Source: Cylindrospermum sp. NIES-4074 (lineage in GTDB: Bacteria; Cyanobacteriota; Cyanobacteriia; Cyanobacteriales; Nostocaceae). From it: a DNA stretch of 64,000 bases. The notes beneath the pieces are model-generated. The model was not told the origin of the DNA. It saw nothing but the letters and a program-made list of their open reading frames with translations, and searched no databases. The translations under genes and the position numbers were made by a program. Of the stretch, positions 15,872 through 23,946 are shown piece after piece. Every line of letters starts with the position of its first letter. Positions within the stretch are counted from its first letter, which is position 1. The stretch is from contig AP018269.1 of NCBI GenBank assembly GCA_003994795.1, positions 3,959,677 through 4,023,676 on the forward strand, given 5' to 3'.

Positions 15872-17013
15872 GTATTAATCCCCTTGCGGGGAAGTAGTTA
15901 GCGGAAAGAAGAGAAATAGTTTTTGAAATTTGTGAAAACTTATAGTTTCAATCCCCTTACGGGGAAGTAGTTAGCGGAAAGTTTGAGCTTTATCTTCATT
16001 GGGAGGGCAAAAATAGGTTTCAATCCCCTTGCGGGGAAGTAGTTAGCGGAAAGTCTTTATCATATTATCATGTAAGGGACGATTCAGATGTTTCAATCCC
16101 CTTACGGGGAAGTGGTTAGCGGAAAGGTGTTGCAAAACGCTCATCACCTGTACCAACTGGGTTTCAATCCCCTTACGGGGAAGTGGTTAGCGGAAAGTTG
16201 GATTATCCTATTTGTTATCTGCGAAATAGGTTAATTTTGTTTCAATCCCCTTACGGGGAAGTGGTTAGCGGAAAGTGTGCGGAGCATTGCGCTTTTTATC
16301 GGATATGACCAGTTTCAATCCCCTTACGGGGAAGTGGTTAGCGGAAAGAGTTTCGGAAAGTAATTTTTCAAAAATGATGGGACAAGTTTCAATCCCCTTA
16401 CGGGGAAGTGGTTAGCGGAAAGACAATCTGAAATTTATGACTAGAGTTTCCAGAGAAGTTTCAATCCCCTTACGGGGAAGTGGTTAGCGGAAAGCATCTG
16501 TTTTAAAAAGAAAATCAAACAGCTTTAAATGTTTCAATCCCCTTACGGGGAAGTGGTTAGCGGAAAGAGATGTGTTGACAGTAATCGAGCGGCATTACGC
16601 TGTGTTTCAATCCCCTTACGGGGAAGTGGTTAGCGGAAAGTACGAAGCTTTAAAAATTAATGTTGACAGCAAGGGTCTGTTTCAATCCCCTTACGGGGAA
16701 GTGGTTAGCGGAAAGGAAGTAATCTTTTCCGATGGAATATTAGGGAAAGATGGTTTCAATCCCCTTACGGGGAAGTGGTTAGCGGAAAGCCAAGGCTGCC
16801 ACAGACTTATTGCTCTAATATCTTGTTTCAATCCCCTTACGGGGAAGTGGTTAGCGGAAAGTTTTTATGTCTACCGCGATCATCGAATTAGTCGGCAAGG
16901 GTTTCAATCCCCTTACGGGGAAGTGGTTAGCGGAAAGTTTGGCTCCTATTCAACCTAGCGCTGTTGAGTTGGTTTGGTTTCAATCCCCTTGCGGGGAAGT
17001 GGTTAGCGGAAAG
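15872..17013 (-). CRISPR. CRISPR array, 16 repeats and 15 spacers, cas genes absent from window
   Basis: Repeats are 37 bp. On the plus strand they begin GTTTCAATCCCCTTACGGGG and end AAGTGGTTAGCGGAAAG. Repeat starts: 15872, 15945, 16017, 16090, 16161, 16239, 16312, 16386, 16458, 16531, 16604, 16679, 16753, 16825, 16901, 16977. Spacers are 34-41 bp and all different. On the minus strand each repeat starts CTTTCC and ends GGGGATTGAAAC, with a TCCCC/GGGGA hairpin; the ATTGAAAC end is the usual crRNA 5' handle, so transcription is probably from the high-coordinate side. The repeat at 15872 is degenerate and the first three carry AAGTAG instead of AAGTGG, marking the old trailer end, which agrees. 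The repeat resembles cyanobacterial type I-D repeats (inference). Confidence 0.97.
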
Positions 17014-17290
17014 ACCGCCTTCTGAAACCTAGTCTAGAAGCAGATCCCTGGCATGGTTTTGGCAGACCTCAATTGAAACTCCATTTCAGGCTGACAAAAA
17101 CTGCCTATTGAAACATGGGGAAATGCTACAACTATTGAATTGTCAAGGTTCTGGCGATTTGGCGAACCCCCCAGGGTTTTTGACCCCGCTTGGACTTGCC
17201 AAACATCAAGCTAATGAACTCATCATAATACTAATGCTAATAATTGTCTAGGCAATCTCAATACAACTATAAATTTGATTCTATTTCCTC
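17014..17290 (-). promoter_or_regulatory. Probable CRISPR leader
   Basis: This stretch lies on the leader side given the repeat orientation. It holds a TTGACA-like box on the minus strand (complement of TGTCAA at about 17142) and the palindromic CCAGGGTTTTTGACCCCG at about 17171. New spacers would be added at the 16977-17013 repeat. The leader limits are not defined by sequence alone. Confidence 0.45.
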
Positions 17291-17329
17291 TTATTGGTGT
17301 AACACAGCTAAAATAGTACATTATGTTTT

Positions 17330-17530
17330 TTTGTAGAACAGGCGTCTCGCCTGTTTTGGGCGGGCGAGACGCTCAACGGCAGTCGCTACAACGGATAGCG
17401 CAGCGTTAGCGAGTCATCTCCCAAGGGGAGACGCCAAAGGCGAACGAGCGTCGGGAACCTCACGCCAGTTTGCTCAAGTCGGGAAACCCGCCCACGCAAC
17501 TGGCTCCGCAACGCGCTGCCTCCCCCACAA
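17330..17530. repeat. Mosaic repeat region beside the CRISPR leader
   Basis: A patchwork of short modules found elsewhere in the window: the GGCGTCTCGCC / GGCGAGACGC hairpin at about 17341-17372, GATAGCGCAGCGTTAGCGAG, and AAGTCGGGAAACCCGCCCAC with CTGGCTCC at about 17476-17506. It carries no coding potential. The rest, to 17627, shows nothing recognisable. Confidence 0.6.
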
Positions 17531-17627
17531 GAAGCTTGATTTTATGCATCTCTACAGGTTAGCATTCTCACAATAACTAAGAGATCGCCCCATTCTTATC
17601 TCTCCACACCCACATTAACTACTGAAT

Positions 17628-19334
17628 CTATATTTCTGGCGATCGCATCTCAAGTATCGGGGATACTTGAGATGCTACTGGTAGACGATTCCAAGGAGTG
17701 AATTTACTGGGTTGAACACAGGGTGCATTTTCCAGATTCGTCCTGAGTTTTCCAGCGAAAGACTTCGACAGTTCCACAAGCACTTGGCGGTCAGTTAAGC
17801 AGTTCTGGAGAGAGACTAATTGCTCAAGAGTCCAGTTATGAAGCTGTGTGTCACCTTGATTAATCCGCAAATACATCTGATTCTCGAACTGTCCTAAGTG
17901 TGCATAAAAGTTCTCAGTTGATTGGTTGACCACAAAATTGAGGCGCTGGTCAATTTCTGGTTGTACTTGCTGAATTACCAAATGCTTAACATTCTGGGTT
18001 TGCTCGGCAATTTTCAAATTGACTATGGAATCAATCCGCTGGTCAATTTCTATTAGCAGTTGCTGAAGCATCAGGTTCCTCATCTCTTCCATTTGATGAG
18101 TGACTTTCTCGTTGACTAGGGAATCGAGGCGCTGGTCAAATTCTGTTTGTATCTGCTGAATCTTTTGGATTTGCTTGGACATTTTCAACAGCCACAATAA
18201 CAAAAGTGCTAAAAGTCCAACAAATAAGAGTATCCATAACCAAGATGATAATGGTTGACCAAAAACTAGAGCGTCAGATTTTATTTTATTATCCTGATCT
18301 TGCTCTACTTTCCCATCACCACTATCAGAAGTCTTTAGCTTTCCCAGTCCAAATTTAGATTTACCATTACCGCTATTACGACCAGTAAAAGTATTTACAT
18401 TATTCTGTCTAGATTGAGAATTACCATCACCGTTATCGCCATCACCTGCATTATTTAGCCTTTCCTGTCTGGATTGAGAACCACCGTTATTGCGATCGCC
18501 ATCTCCTGCATTATTGAGATTATTCTGTCTGGATTGAGAACTGCCATTTGTGCGATCGCCATCACCTGCATTATTTAGCCTTTCCTGTCTGGATTGAGAA
18601 CCACCGTTATTGCGATCGCCATCTCCAGCATTATTGAGATTATACTGTCTGGATTGAGAACCACCGTTATTGCGATCGCCATCTCCAGCATTATTTAGCC
18701 TTTCCTGTCTGGATTGAGAACCACCGTTATTGCGATCGCCATCTCCAGCATTATTTAGCCTTTCCTGTCTGGATTGAGAACCACCGTTATTGCGATCGCC
18801 AACTCCTGCATTATTGAGGTTATTCTGTCTGGATTGAGAACTACCATTAGTGCGATCGCCATCTCCTGCATTATTGAGGTTATTCTGTCTGGATTGAGAA
18901 CTACCATTAGTGCGATCGCCATCACCTGCATTATTGAGATTATTCTGTCTGGATTGAGAACTGCCATTTGTGCGATCGCCATCTCCTGCATTATTGAGAT
19001 TATTCTGTCTGGATTGAGAACTGCCATTTGTGCGATCGCCATCTCCTGCATTATTGAGGTTATTCTGTCTAGATTGAGAACCACCGTTATTGCGATCGCC
19101 ACCACCTGCGTTATTGAGGTTATTCTGTCTGGATTGAGAACCACCATTACTGCGATCGCCATCAGTATCACTATCTGGGAAATTTGGTGGTCTTCCTGGT
19201 TTACCAGTGTAAGGATTCACTGGCCCAGGAATACCCGAATCCGATGCCAACACCACCGGAATAGCCAAGGTGGCTGGTATCGAAGTTAACAACAGTATAG
19301 AGAATAATTTACAGGTGATTTGATTGGGTAGCAT
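17628..19334 (-). CDS. Membrane protein with 13 disordered 20-residue repeats and a cytoplasmic coiled coil
   Basis: A 568-residue protein of unrecognised family. Layout: Sec-type signal peptide (about 1-29); a short Pro/Gly stretch; 13 tandem repeats of 20 residues (about 55-318) of the type DGDRNNGGSQSRQNNLNNAG, hydrophilic and certainly disordered; a polar linker; one strong membrane helix (about 360-382); then a coiled coil with three copies of a DQR(I/L)xxxVN repeat; and a ~75-residue C-terminal module starting ENFYAHLGQFENQMYLRI and ending KFTPW. The signal peptide and helix imply repeats outside and coiled coil inside the cytoplasm. The coiled-coil repeat and C-terminal module are shared with the next gene upstream (19719-22523). 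Twelve repeats contain one GCGATCGC each, at 60-bp intervals. Confidence 0.85.
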   Translation of the reverse strand: MLPNQITCKLFSILLLTSIPATLAIPVVLASDSGIPGPVNPYTGKPGRPPNFPDSDTDGDRSNGGSQSRQNNLNNAGGGDRNNGGSQSRQNNLNNAGDGDRTNGSSQSRQNNLNNAGDGDRTNGSSQSRQNNLNNAGDGDRTNGSSQSRQNNLNNAGDGDRTNGSSQSRQNNLNNAGVGDRNNGGSQSRQERLNNAGDGDRNNGGSQSRQERLNNAGDGDRNNGGSQSRQYNLNNAGDGDRNNGGSQSRQERLNNAGDGDRTNGSSQSRQNNLNNAGDGDRNNGGSQSRQERLNNAGDGDNGDGNSQSRQNNVNTFTGRNSGNGKSKFGLGKLKTSDSGDGKVEQDQDNKIKSDALVFGQPLSSWLWILLFVGLLALLLLWLLKMSKQIQKIQQIQTEFDQRLDSLVNEKVTHQMEEMRNLMLQQLLIEIDQRIDSIVNLKIAEQTQNVKHLVIQQVQPEIDQRLNFVVNQSTENFYAHLGQFENQMYLRINQGDTQLHNWTLEQLVSLQNCLTDRQVLVELSKSFAGKLRTNLENAPCVQPSKFTPWNRLPVASQVSPILEMRSPEI

Positions 19335-19366
19335 GGCTATAACGGTATTTATGGTTGTGTTTCATC

Positions 19367-19475
19367 CCACATTCCGCAGGTGGAAACGGAGATTTAGGTA
19401 TTTTTTTAATAACGAGAAAATTTTTATTGTGTTTTTAAAATTACTAAGAATTTTCCACTTACTTACGGAATGTGG
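19367..19475 (-). promoter_or_regulatory. Long inverted repeat upstream of the repeat-protein gene
   Basis: The arms CCACATTCCG (19367-19376) and CGGAATGTGG (19466-19475) are perfect. Just inside, GTGGAAA (19380-19386) pairs with TTTCCAC (19452-19458). The inner spacer is 65 bases of AT-rich DNA. The structure begins 33 bases upstream of the start codon at 19334, so it would lie in the promoter or 5' leader. Confidence 0.55.
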
Positions 19476-19583
19476 CTTTCATCCACAACTATTGAAGATG
19501 AGATTTGCGATCGCTCCGCGTCATCGCCAAAATTTTTTATAGGGGAATAGGAATTGAATATTTATGTAAATGTGGATTTTTTG

Positions 19584-19632
19584 AGAGGATGTTTTAAAAG
19601 TATGGGAAAGGTAAACTTTATAAACATCCTCT
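19584..19632. repeat. Minimal copy of the AGAGGATGTTT-ended repeat
   Basis: AGAGGATGTTT (19584-19594) and AAACATCCTCT (19622-19632) flank only 27 bases. The ends are identical to those of the 186-bp element at 6897-7082, so this looks like an internally deleted relative. Confidence 0.65.
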
Positions 19633-19718
19633 AAGACCTCAACTTTGTTAATGTTTAGAGACTGGTCAATCTGATGATGTCCAAAGATTAAACCAGCTTG
19701 TTTGATATAGTTTTGACC

Positions 19719-22523
19719 TTAAGCTTGTGGCAGTTGCTGCGGTTGTATGGGTGACAGTTGCGCTTGTATTTCTGTTCCCACCCACGGCGTAAATCTATTG
19801 GGATTCACACATCTCGCACTATCCAATTCACTCTTGAGTTGGACAGCAAAAGACTCGAACAGTTCCACAAGAGCTTGGCGGTCAGTCAAGCAATTCTGGA
19901 GGGCAACTAATTGCTCAAGAGTCCAATTATAAAGCTGTGTGTCACCTTGATTAATCCGCAAATACAACTGAGTTTCAAACTGTCCTAAGCGTGCGTAAAA
20001 GTTCTCAGTTTCGGCTTTAATCGATTGCAAATCAAGATAGAATTGCTGATTTTTAATATCTGAGAGAACTGTTGTTTTGATTGACTCAGTGAAGTTCTGA
20101 GTAAGCTCATTTCTGACAATGGAAGTAACATCATTGCGGAAGTTGAGAATCTTGTTCTCCAAGTTGACATTGATGCGATTATCAATATTGCTAATAACGC
20201 TATTGATCACTACTTGAATGCTGTTGTCTGTTGATTGGTTAATAACAGAAATGATGCGCTGGTCAATATCTGTTTGTATCTGCTGAATTACCAGGTTTTT
20301 CACATTCTGGGTTTGGTCAGCAATTTTCAGATTAACCACGTTATTAATGCGCTGGTCAAAATCATTTTGTACCTGCTGAATTACCAAGTTGTTAATTTCC
20401 TGGGTTTGGTCAGCAATTTTCAGGTTAACCACGTTATTAATGCGCTGGTCAATATCCGTTTGTATCTGCTGAACTGCCAGGTTCTTGATATTCTGGGTTT
20501 GATCAACAATTTTCAGATTAACCACATTATTAATGCGCTGGTCAAAATCATTTTGTATCTGCTGAATCACCAAGTTATTAATTTCCTGAGTTTGGTCAGC
20601 GATTTTCAGATTAACCACATTATTAATGCGCTGGTCAATATCCGTTTGTATCTGCTGAATCACCAGGGTCTTCACATTCTGGGTTTGATCAGCGATTTTC
20701 AGGTTAACCACAGAATTAATGCGCTGGTCAAAATCATTTTGTACTTGCTGAATCACCAAGTTGTTAATTTCCTGAGTTTGGTCAGCAATTTTCAGGTTAA
20801 CCACATTATCAATACGCTGGTCAATGTCTGTTTGTATCTGCTGAATCACCAAGTTATTATTTTCCTTGGTTTGGTCAGCAATTTTCAGGTTAACTACGTT
20901 ATCAATGCGTTGGTCAATGTCCGTTTGTATTTGCTGAATCACCAGGTTATTATTTTCCTGTGTTTGATCAGCGATTTTCAGGTTAACCACGTTATTAATG
21001 CGCTGGTCAAAATCATTTTGTATTTGCTGAATCACCAAATTGCTAATTGCTTGGGTTTGATCAGCGATTTTTAGATTAACCACGTTATCAATGCGCTGGT
21101 CAAGTTCAATTTGCATCTGCTGAACAACCTGGTTTTTAATCTCTTGGCTTTGATGAGCAATTTTCAGGTTGACCACATTATCAATGCGTTGGTCAATGTC
21201 AGTTTGCAGCTGCTGAACCACCAAGCTCTTAACTTCCTGGGTTTGATAAGCTAGTTTCAAATTCACCTGTTCTTCTACCACCGTGTTGATTCTAGTAGAA
21301 ATCAAGTGGTTCAGACGCTGGTCAAAATGACTAGACCAAGCTTGGAAGTTATGGCTAAAACTTAACTCCATCTGCTGTGTGAGCGCCTTCATCATGAACT
21401 CGACTCGCGCCACTTGCATAGCCAGATTCTTGGCTTGAGTTTGGTAACCCTTGAGTATCCACTTCTCAAGATTGTTCCAATTATAAGCCTCTTTCTTCTC
21501 GTCCTGCTCCTCCGTCACCGTCACTGAAGTCTCAATTTTGGCTGCTAACTGCTGCCACATTTGTTCCATCTGAGCTTCGTCAAAACGGAAGTTGAAATTA
21601 GTCTCTGTGCTGCTGACACTGTTTACGCCAACGTTGCTTTCACCACCTGTGATTTTTATATTGTTGTTGCTTGTAACCGTCTCAGTTGTGACTCTTATTT
21701 GTTGGCTCTGCTGGGCTTTACACTCAGTTAATTCAGTTGCACTCACTGACTCTATAGCCAGAATAATTTGCCCTTCATTATCTTCCTTGTATGTATCAAA
21801 AAAGAATCCTGATAGTGTAGTTTTTTCTTTGACTTCTAAAATCACTTCATCTTTTAGACCGTTCAAAGAACACCAAGTTTCTTCAACTTCAATACCAGTA
21901 AGTTTGGGGATAAATTTACCAGACTTGACCCAAAGTAAAGCCCAAGGTTCTATGTCAAACTTCTTATCCTCTGACCAATAGCTAGCATTCCCTTCCCTAA
22001 CTTTTATTCGATAATTGCCAGGGTTTAACTCAATATAATTTTCACCCCATTTTTTCAGCGTAGACAAGTAATTTTCATCTAGCACATAACAATTTTGTTT
22101 GCTATCTACTGTTATGGTCTGAGGGTTAAAAAATGGTTTATTACTGGTAATTAAAAGATTGATCAACCCGCTATTATCAGTGTTATTAACATCAAAGAAC
22201 AAGGCTGATATAACTGCTTGTTGTTTGACTTCTAACTGCAAATTATCATTATATCCATTTATGGTTGTCCAGGTTGCACCTACCTCATAACCTGTTGTTT
22301 TATTGATAAAGGTACTACCATCAACACCATATATCCAGAGTAAAACAAAAGGTTCTCCTTCTGTTTTAGTCTTGGCATTTTTGTAGCGACCACTAGTAAT
22401 TTTTACATCAAAAGTACCCTTGTCCAAAGTGAATTGAGTAGCAACATTTTGTTGCAGGTTGTTCATTTGGTCGGGATTGATAACGTAACAATTGTTTTTG
22501 GTATCGATGGTTAAAAGACTCAT
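19719..22523 (-). CDS. Large coiled-coil protein with eleven 31-residue repeats and duplicated N-terminal domain
   Basis: 934 residues from ATG 22523, chosen because AAAGGA sits 6 bases upstream; the frame also starts at 22592 without a ribosome-binding site. The family is not recognised. The N-terminus has two copies (~115 residues each) of a probable beta domain, each beginning NCYV and containing GxxxVxxTWxxxNG/NGL and FFD motifs. After a Gln/Thr-rich linker and helical region come about eleven 31-residue repeats built on DQRINNVVNLKIADQTQE, alternating TDI and NDF variants. The C-terminal module (ENFYARLGQFETQLYLRI to RFTPW) is shared with the 17628-19334 protein. No signal peptide or membrane helix, so it is probably cytoplasmic. 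A filament- or scaffold-forming role is inference. Confidence 0.85.
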   Translation of the reverse strand: MSLLTIDTKNNCYVINPDQMNNLQQNVATQFTLDKGTFDVKITSGRYKNAKTKTEGEPFVLLWIYGVDGSTFINKTTGYEVGATWTTINGYNDNLQLEVKQQAVISALFFDVNNTDNSGLINLLITSNKPFFNPQTITVDSKQNCYVLDENYLSTLKKWGENYIELNPGNYRIKVREGNASYWSEDKKFDIEPWALLWVKSGKFIPKLTGIEVEETWCSLNGLKDEVILEVKEKTTLSGFFFDTYKEDNEGQIILAIESVSATELTECKAQQSQQIRVTTETVTSNNNIKITGGESNVGVNSVSSTETNFNFRFDEAQMEQMWQQLAAKIETSVTVTEEQDEKKEAYNWNNLEKWILKGYQTQAKNLAMQVARVEFMMKALTQQMELSFSHNFQAWSSHFDQRLNHLISTRINTVVEEQVNLKLAYQTQEVKSLVVQQLQTDIDQRIDNVVNLKIAHQSQEIKNQVVQQMQIELDQRIDNVVNLKIADQTQAISNLVIQQIQNDFDQRINNVVNLKIADQTQENNNLVIQQIQTDIDQRIDNVVNLKIADQTKENNNLVIQQIQTDIDQRIDNVVNLKIADQTQEINNLVIQQVQNDFDQRINSVVNLKIADQTQNVKTLVIQQIQTDIDQRINNVVNLKIADQTQEINNLVIQQIQNDFDQRINNVVNLKIVDQTQNIKNLAVQQIQTDIDQRINNVVNLKIADQTQEINNLVIQQVQNDFDQRINNVVNLKIADQTQNVKNLVIQQIQTDIDQRIISVINQSTDNSIQVVINSVISNIDNRINVNLENKILNFRNDVTSIVRNELTQNFTESIKTTVLSDIKNQQFYLDLQSIKAETENFYARLGQFETQLYLRINQGDTQLYNWTLEQLVALQNCLTDRQALVELFESFAVQLKSELDSARCVNPNRFTPWVGTEIQAQLSPIQPQQLPQA

Positions 22524-22816
22524 TTGTTTTCCTTTATATTGTTGAGTTTTTGAGAAATTTTTTCTTTTTTTGTTATTTCTATTTCTTGGCATCAGTTAAA
22601 TTGTGAAGTAATTTCTGTTTTACTTCCGTAGTGGGCAACCCTAGCATCTTCTGTTTTGATGTTTCATCAATACTTGCTTTTTTATGTATCAAATATCTGT
22701 GGCGATCGCCAAATTAGCAGATTTAATATCTTGGAAGCTCCTTAAATCAACAGGAGGTACAGTGCTTGCTTGATTGCTCATCTTTTGCCGCTTTTGGTTG
22801 AAATCCAATATTTTCA

Positions 22817-22850
22817 TACCTATCTAAAATTTAGATTATCTAGATAGGTA
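22817..22850. promoter_or_regulatory. Perfect inverted repeat, possible operator
   Basis: TACCTATCTA (22817-22826) and TAGATAGGTA (22841-22850) are exact complements separated by 14 bases, about 295 bases upstream of the coiled-coil start. It could be an operator, a leader hairpin or a degenerate mobile-element end; nothing decides between these. Confidence 0.4.
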
Positions 22851-22956
22851 AACAGACTAATGGTCTTTTTGATTTATCATGGCATCAGTTTCATAAATTT
22901 ATAATTACAAAAAATTGATCACTTTGGTACAGTGGCAAGCATCGTTTACCCAATGC

Positions 22957-23170
22957 GTTTGGTGGAGCAAATCAAGCAAATGCTAGTAAACGACGGGTGA
23001 TTTAAGCTAATAGCATAGATAATATAACAATAACTAAATTTATACAAGTAGTAACAATAATATGTTTGTTGGAACAAATCAAGCAAATACTAGTAAACGA
23101 TGCGTGAATTAAGCTCCTAGTATAGACAATATATAAACAAAAAAATTTATACAAGTATTATCAATTAGGG
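22957..23170. repeat. Imperfect tandem direct repeat, ~107-bp unit
   Basis: Two units starting at 22957 and 23064 share GTTTGnTGGAnCAAATCAAG, then CTAGTAAACGA, TTAAGCT, TATAGA and AAATTTATACAAGTA in the same order. GCATCGTTTAC just before unit 1 is the complement of GTAAACGATGC in unit 2. Confidence 0.65.
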
Positions 23171-23400
23171 TAATATTTGGCGACTGAGGATATATCTCAC
23201 AGAAATTATTTGAAGAATTATATGAACGAGGGTTACTGTTAGTTACTAAATATTAAAAAAACATAAAAAACCGCTTGTTAAAACATCCTTGAAGCTTGTA
23301 CTAATTGAGATGGTTATAAACCATCTCAAAAACCTGTGTCAAATTGAATGTTCTCGACATCATAGGCATAACGTACTATCCAAATGGTCAAGACTGTAAC

Positions 23401-23946
23401 TTAACTGCATCCCTCAACAAATTCTACTTCTGGCAGTTTGCCTGATTTAAACTGAGTGACACGTTTGCCATCAGTCTCAAATAAAACGCGATAATTCTTT
23501 TCAGCGCGGTCTTTGGGGATAAAAGTCAGGTAATGCCCACCTTGAACATATTTATGGAGGGTGACTTTTATTTGTCCTGGATAAAGGGACTTAATCCGCG
23601 CTTCGCTATCCCCAATTTTTGCACCTTTGGGAGTAGTAATTTTGTTGTTTTTCCAGACATCAACCCTGGAAATGCGACCTTGTGTCACCATAAACCCAAT
23701 ATCCTTGGGTTCACCTTGGGGCTTAACGTAGTAGCAATTATTGTTAGGTTTATCACCAACAAGGCGAATACCAGCCGCTTTCGCTGCTTGGGGAACCGTC
23801 ATCCCAACTTGCACTGGCCCAATACCGTTGATAACTAATTTCGACTGGTTTGTTAGTTTCGCCTGTGCTAAAACTATCCCCACTGTCAGAGAAGAACAGG
23901 CAAAGGTTATGGTTGTGAAAGTTAATAATTTAGCTTTAATTTTCAT
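23401..23946 (-). CDS. Secreted protein of unknown function
   Basis: A 181-residue protein with a Sec signal peptide (about 1-27, ending VLAQA). The mature part starts with SKLVINGIGPVQVGMTVPQAAKAAG. This recalls the start of small periplasmic proteins with a BamE/SmpA-like two-helix and beta-sheet fold ('GxVxVGMTxxxAxxAxG'), a resemblance only. Cysteines at NNNCYYV and the C-terminal EGCS could form a disulfide. Its start overlaps the end of the isochorismatase-family gene by 11 bases, so the two are translationally coupled. The functional link is unclear. Confidence 0.75.
   Translation of the reverse strand: MKIKAKLLTFTTITFACSSLTVGIVLAQAKLTNQSKLVINGIGPVQVGMTVPQAAKAAGIRLVGDKPNNNCYYVKPQGEPKDIGFMVTQGRISRVDVWKNNKITTPKGAKIGDSEARIKSLYPGQIKVTLHKYVQGGHYLTFIPKDRAEKNYRVLFETDGKRVTQFKSGKLPEVEFVEGCS

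Larger units (their letters stand above)
19335..19718. other. Intergenic region between the two repeat-protein genes
   Basis: It holds the inverted repeat at 19367-19475, a GCGATCGC at about 19507, the 49-bp MITE-like repeat at 19584-19632, and otherwise AT-rich DNA. No terminator with a T-run was found, but the 384-base gap suggests the downstream gene has its own promoter. Confidence 0.5.
22524..23400. other. Intergenic region upstream of the large coiled-coil gene
   Basis: An AT-rich gap of about 880 bases. It holds a perfect 10-bp inverted repeat at 22817-22850, an imperfect ~107-bp direct repeat at 22957-23170, and a half-site of the ACATCC(T) repeat family near 23283. No gene is supported on either strand. 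Confidence 0.6.

Noticed and set aside
16572-16958. 128-codon plus-strand frame across the CRISPR array
   Set aside because: It is built from translated repeats (NPLTGKWLAES, QSPYGEVVSGK) and spacers; the array is non-coding.
18774-19289. 171-codon plus-strand and 138-codon minus-strand frames inside the 20-residue repeats
   Set aside because: Repeat-derived shadows with period 20, without signal peptide or conserved ends.
20235-21074. 279-codon plus-strand frame opposite the large coiled-coil gene
   Set aside because: It is the mirror of the 93-bp repeats; the minus frame has the conserved C-terminal module, ribosome-binding site and plausible domains.
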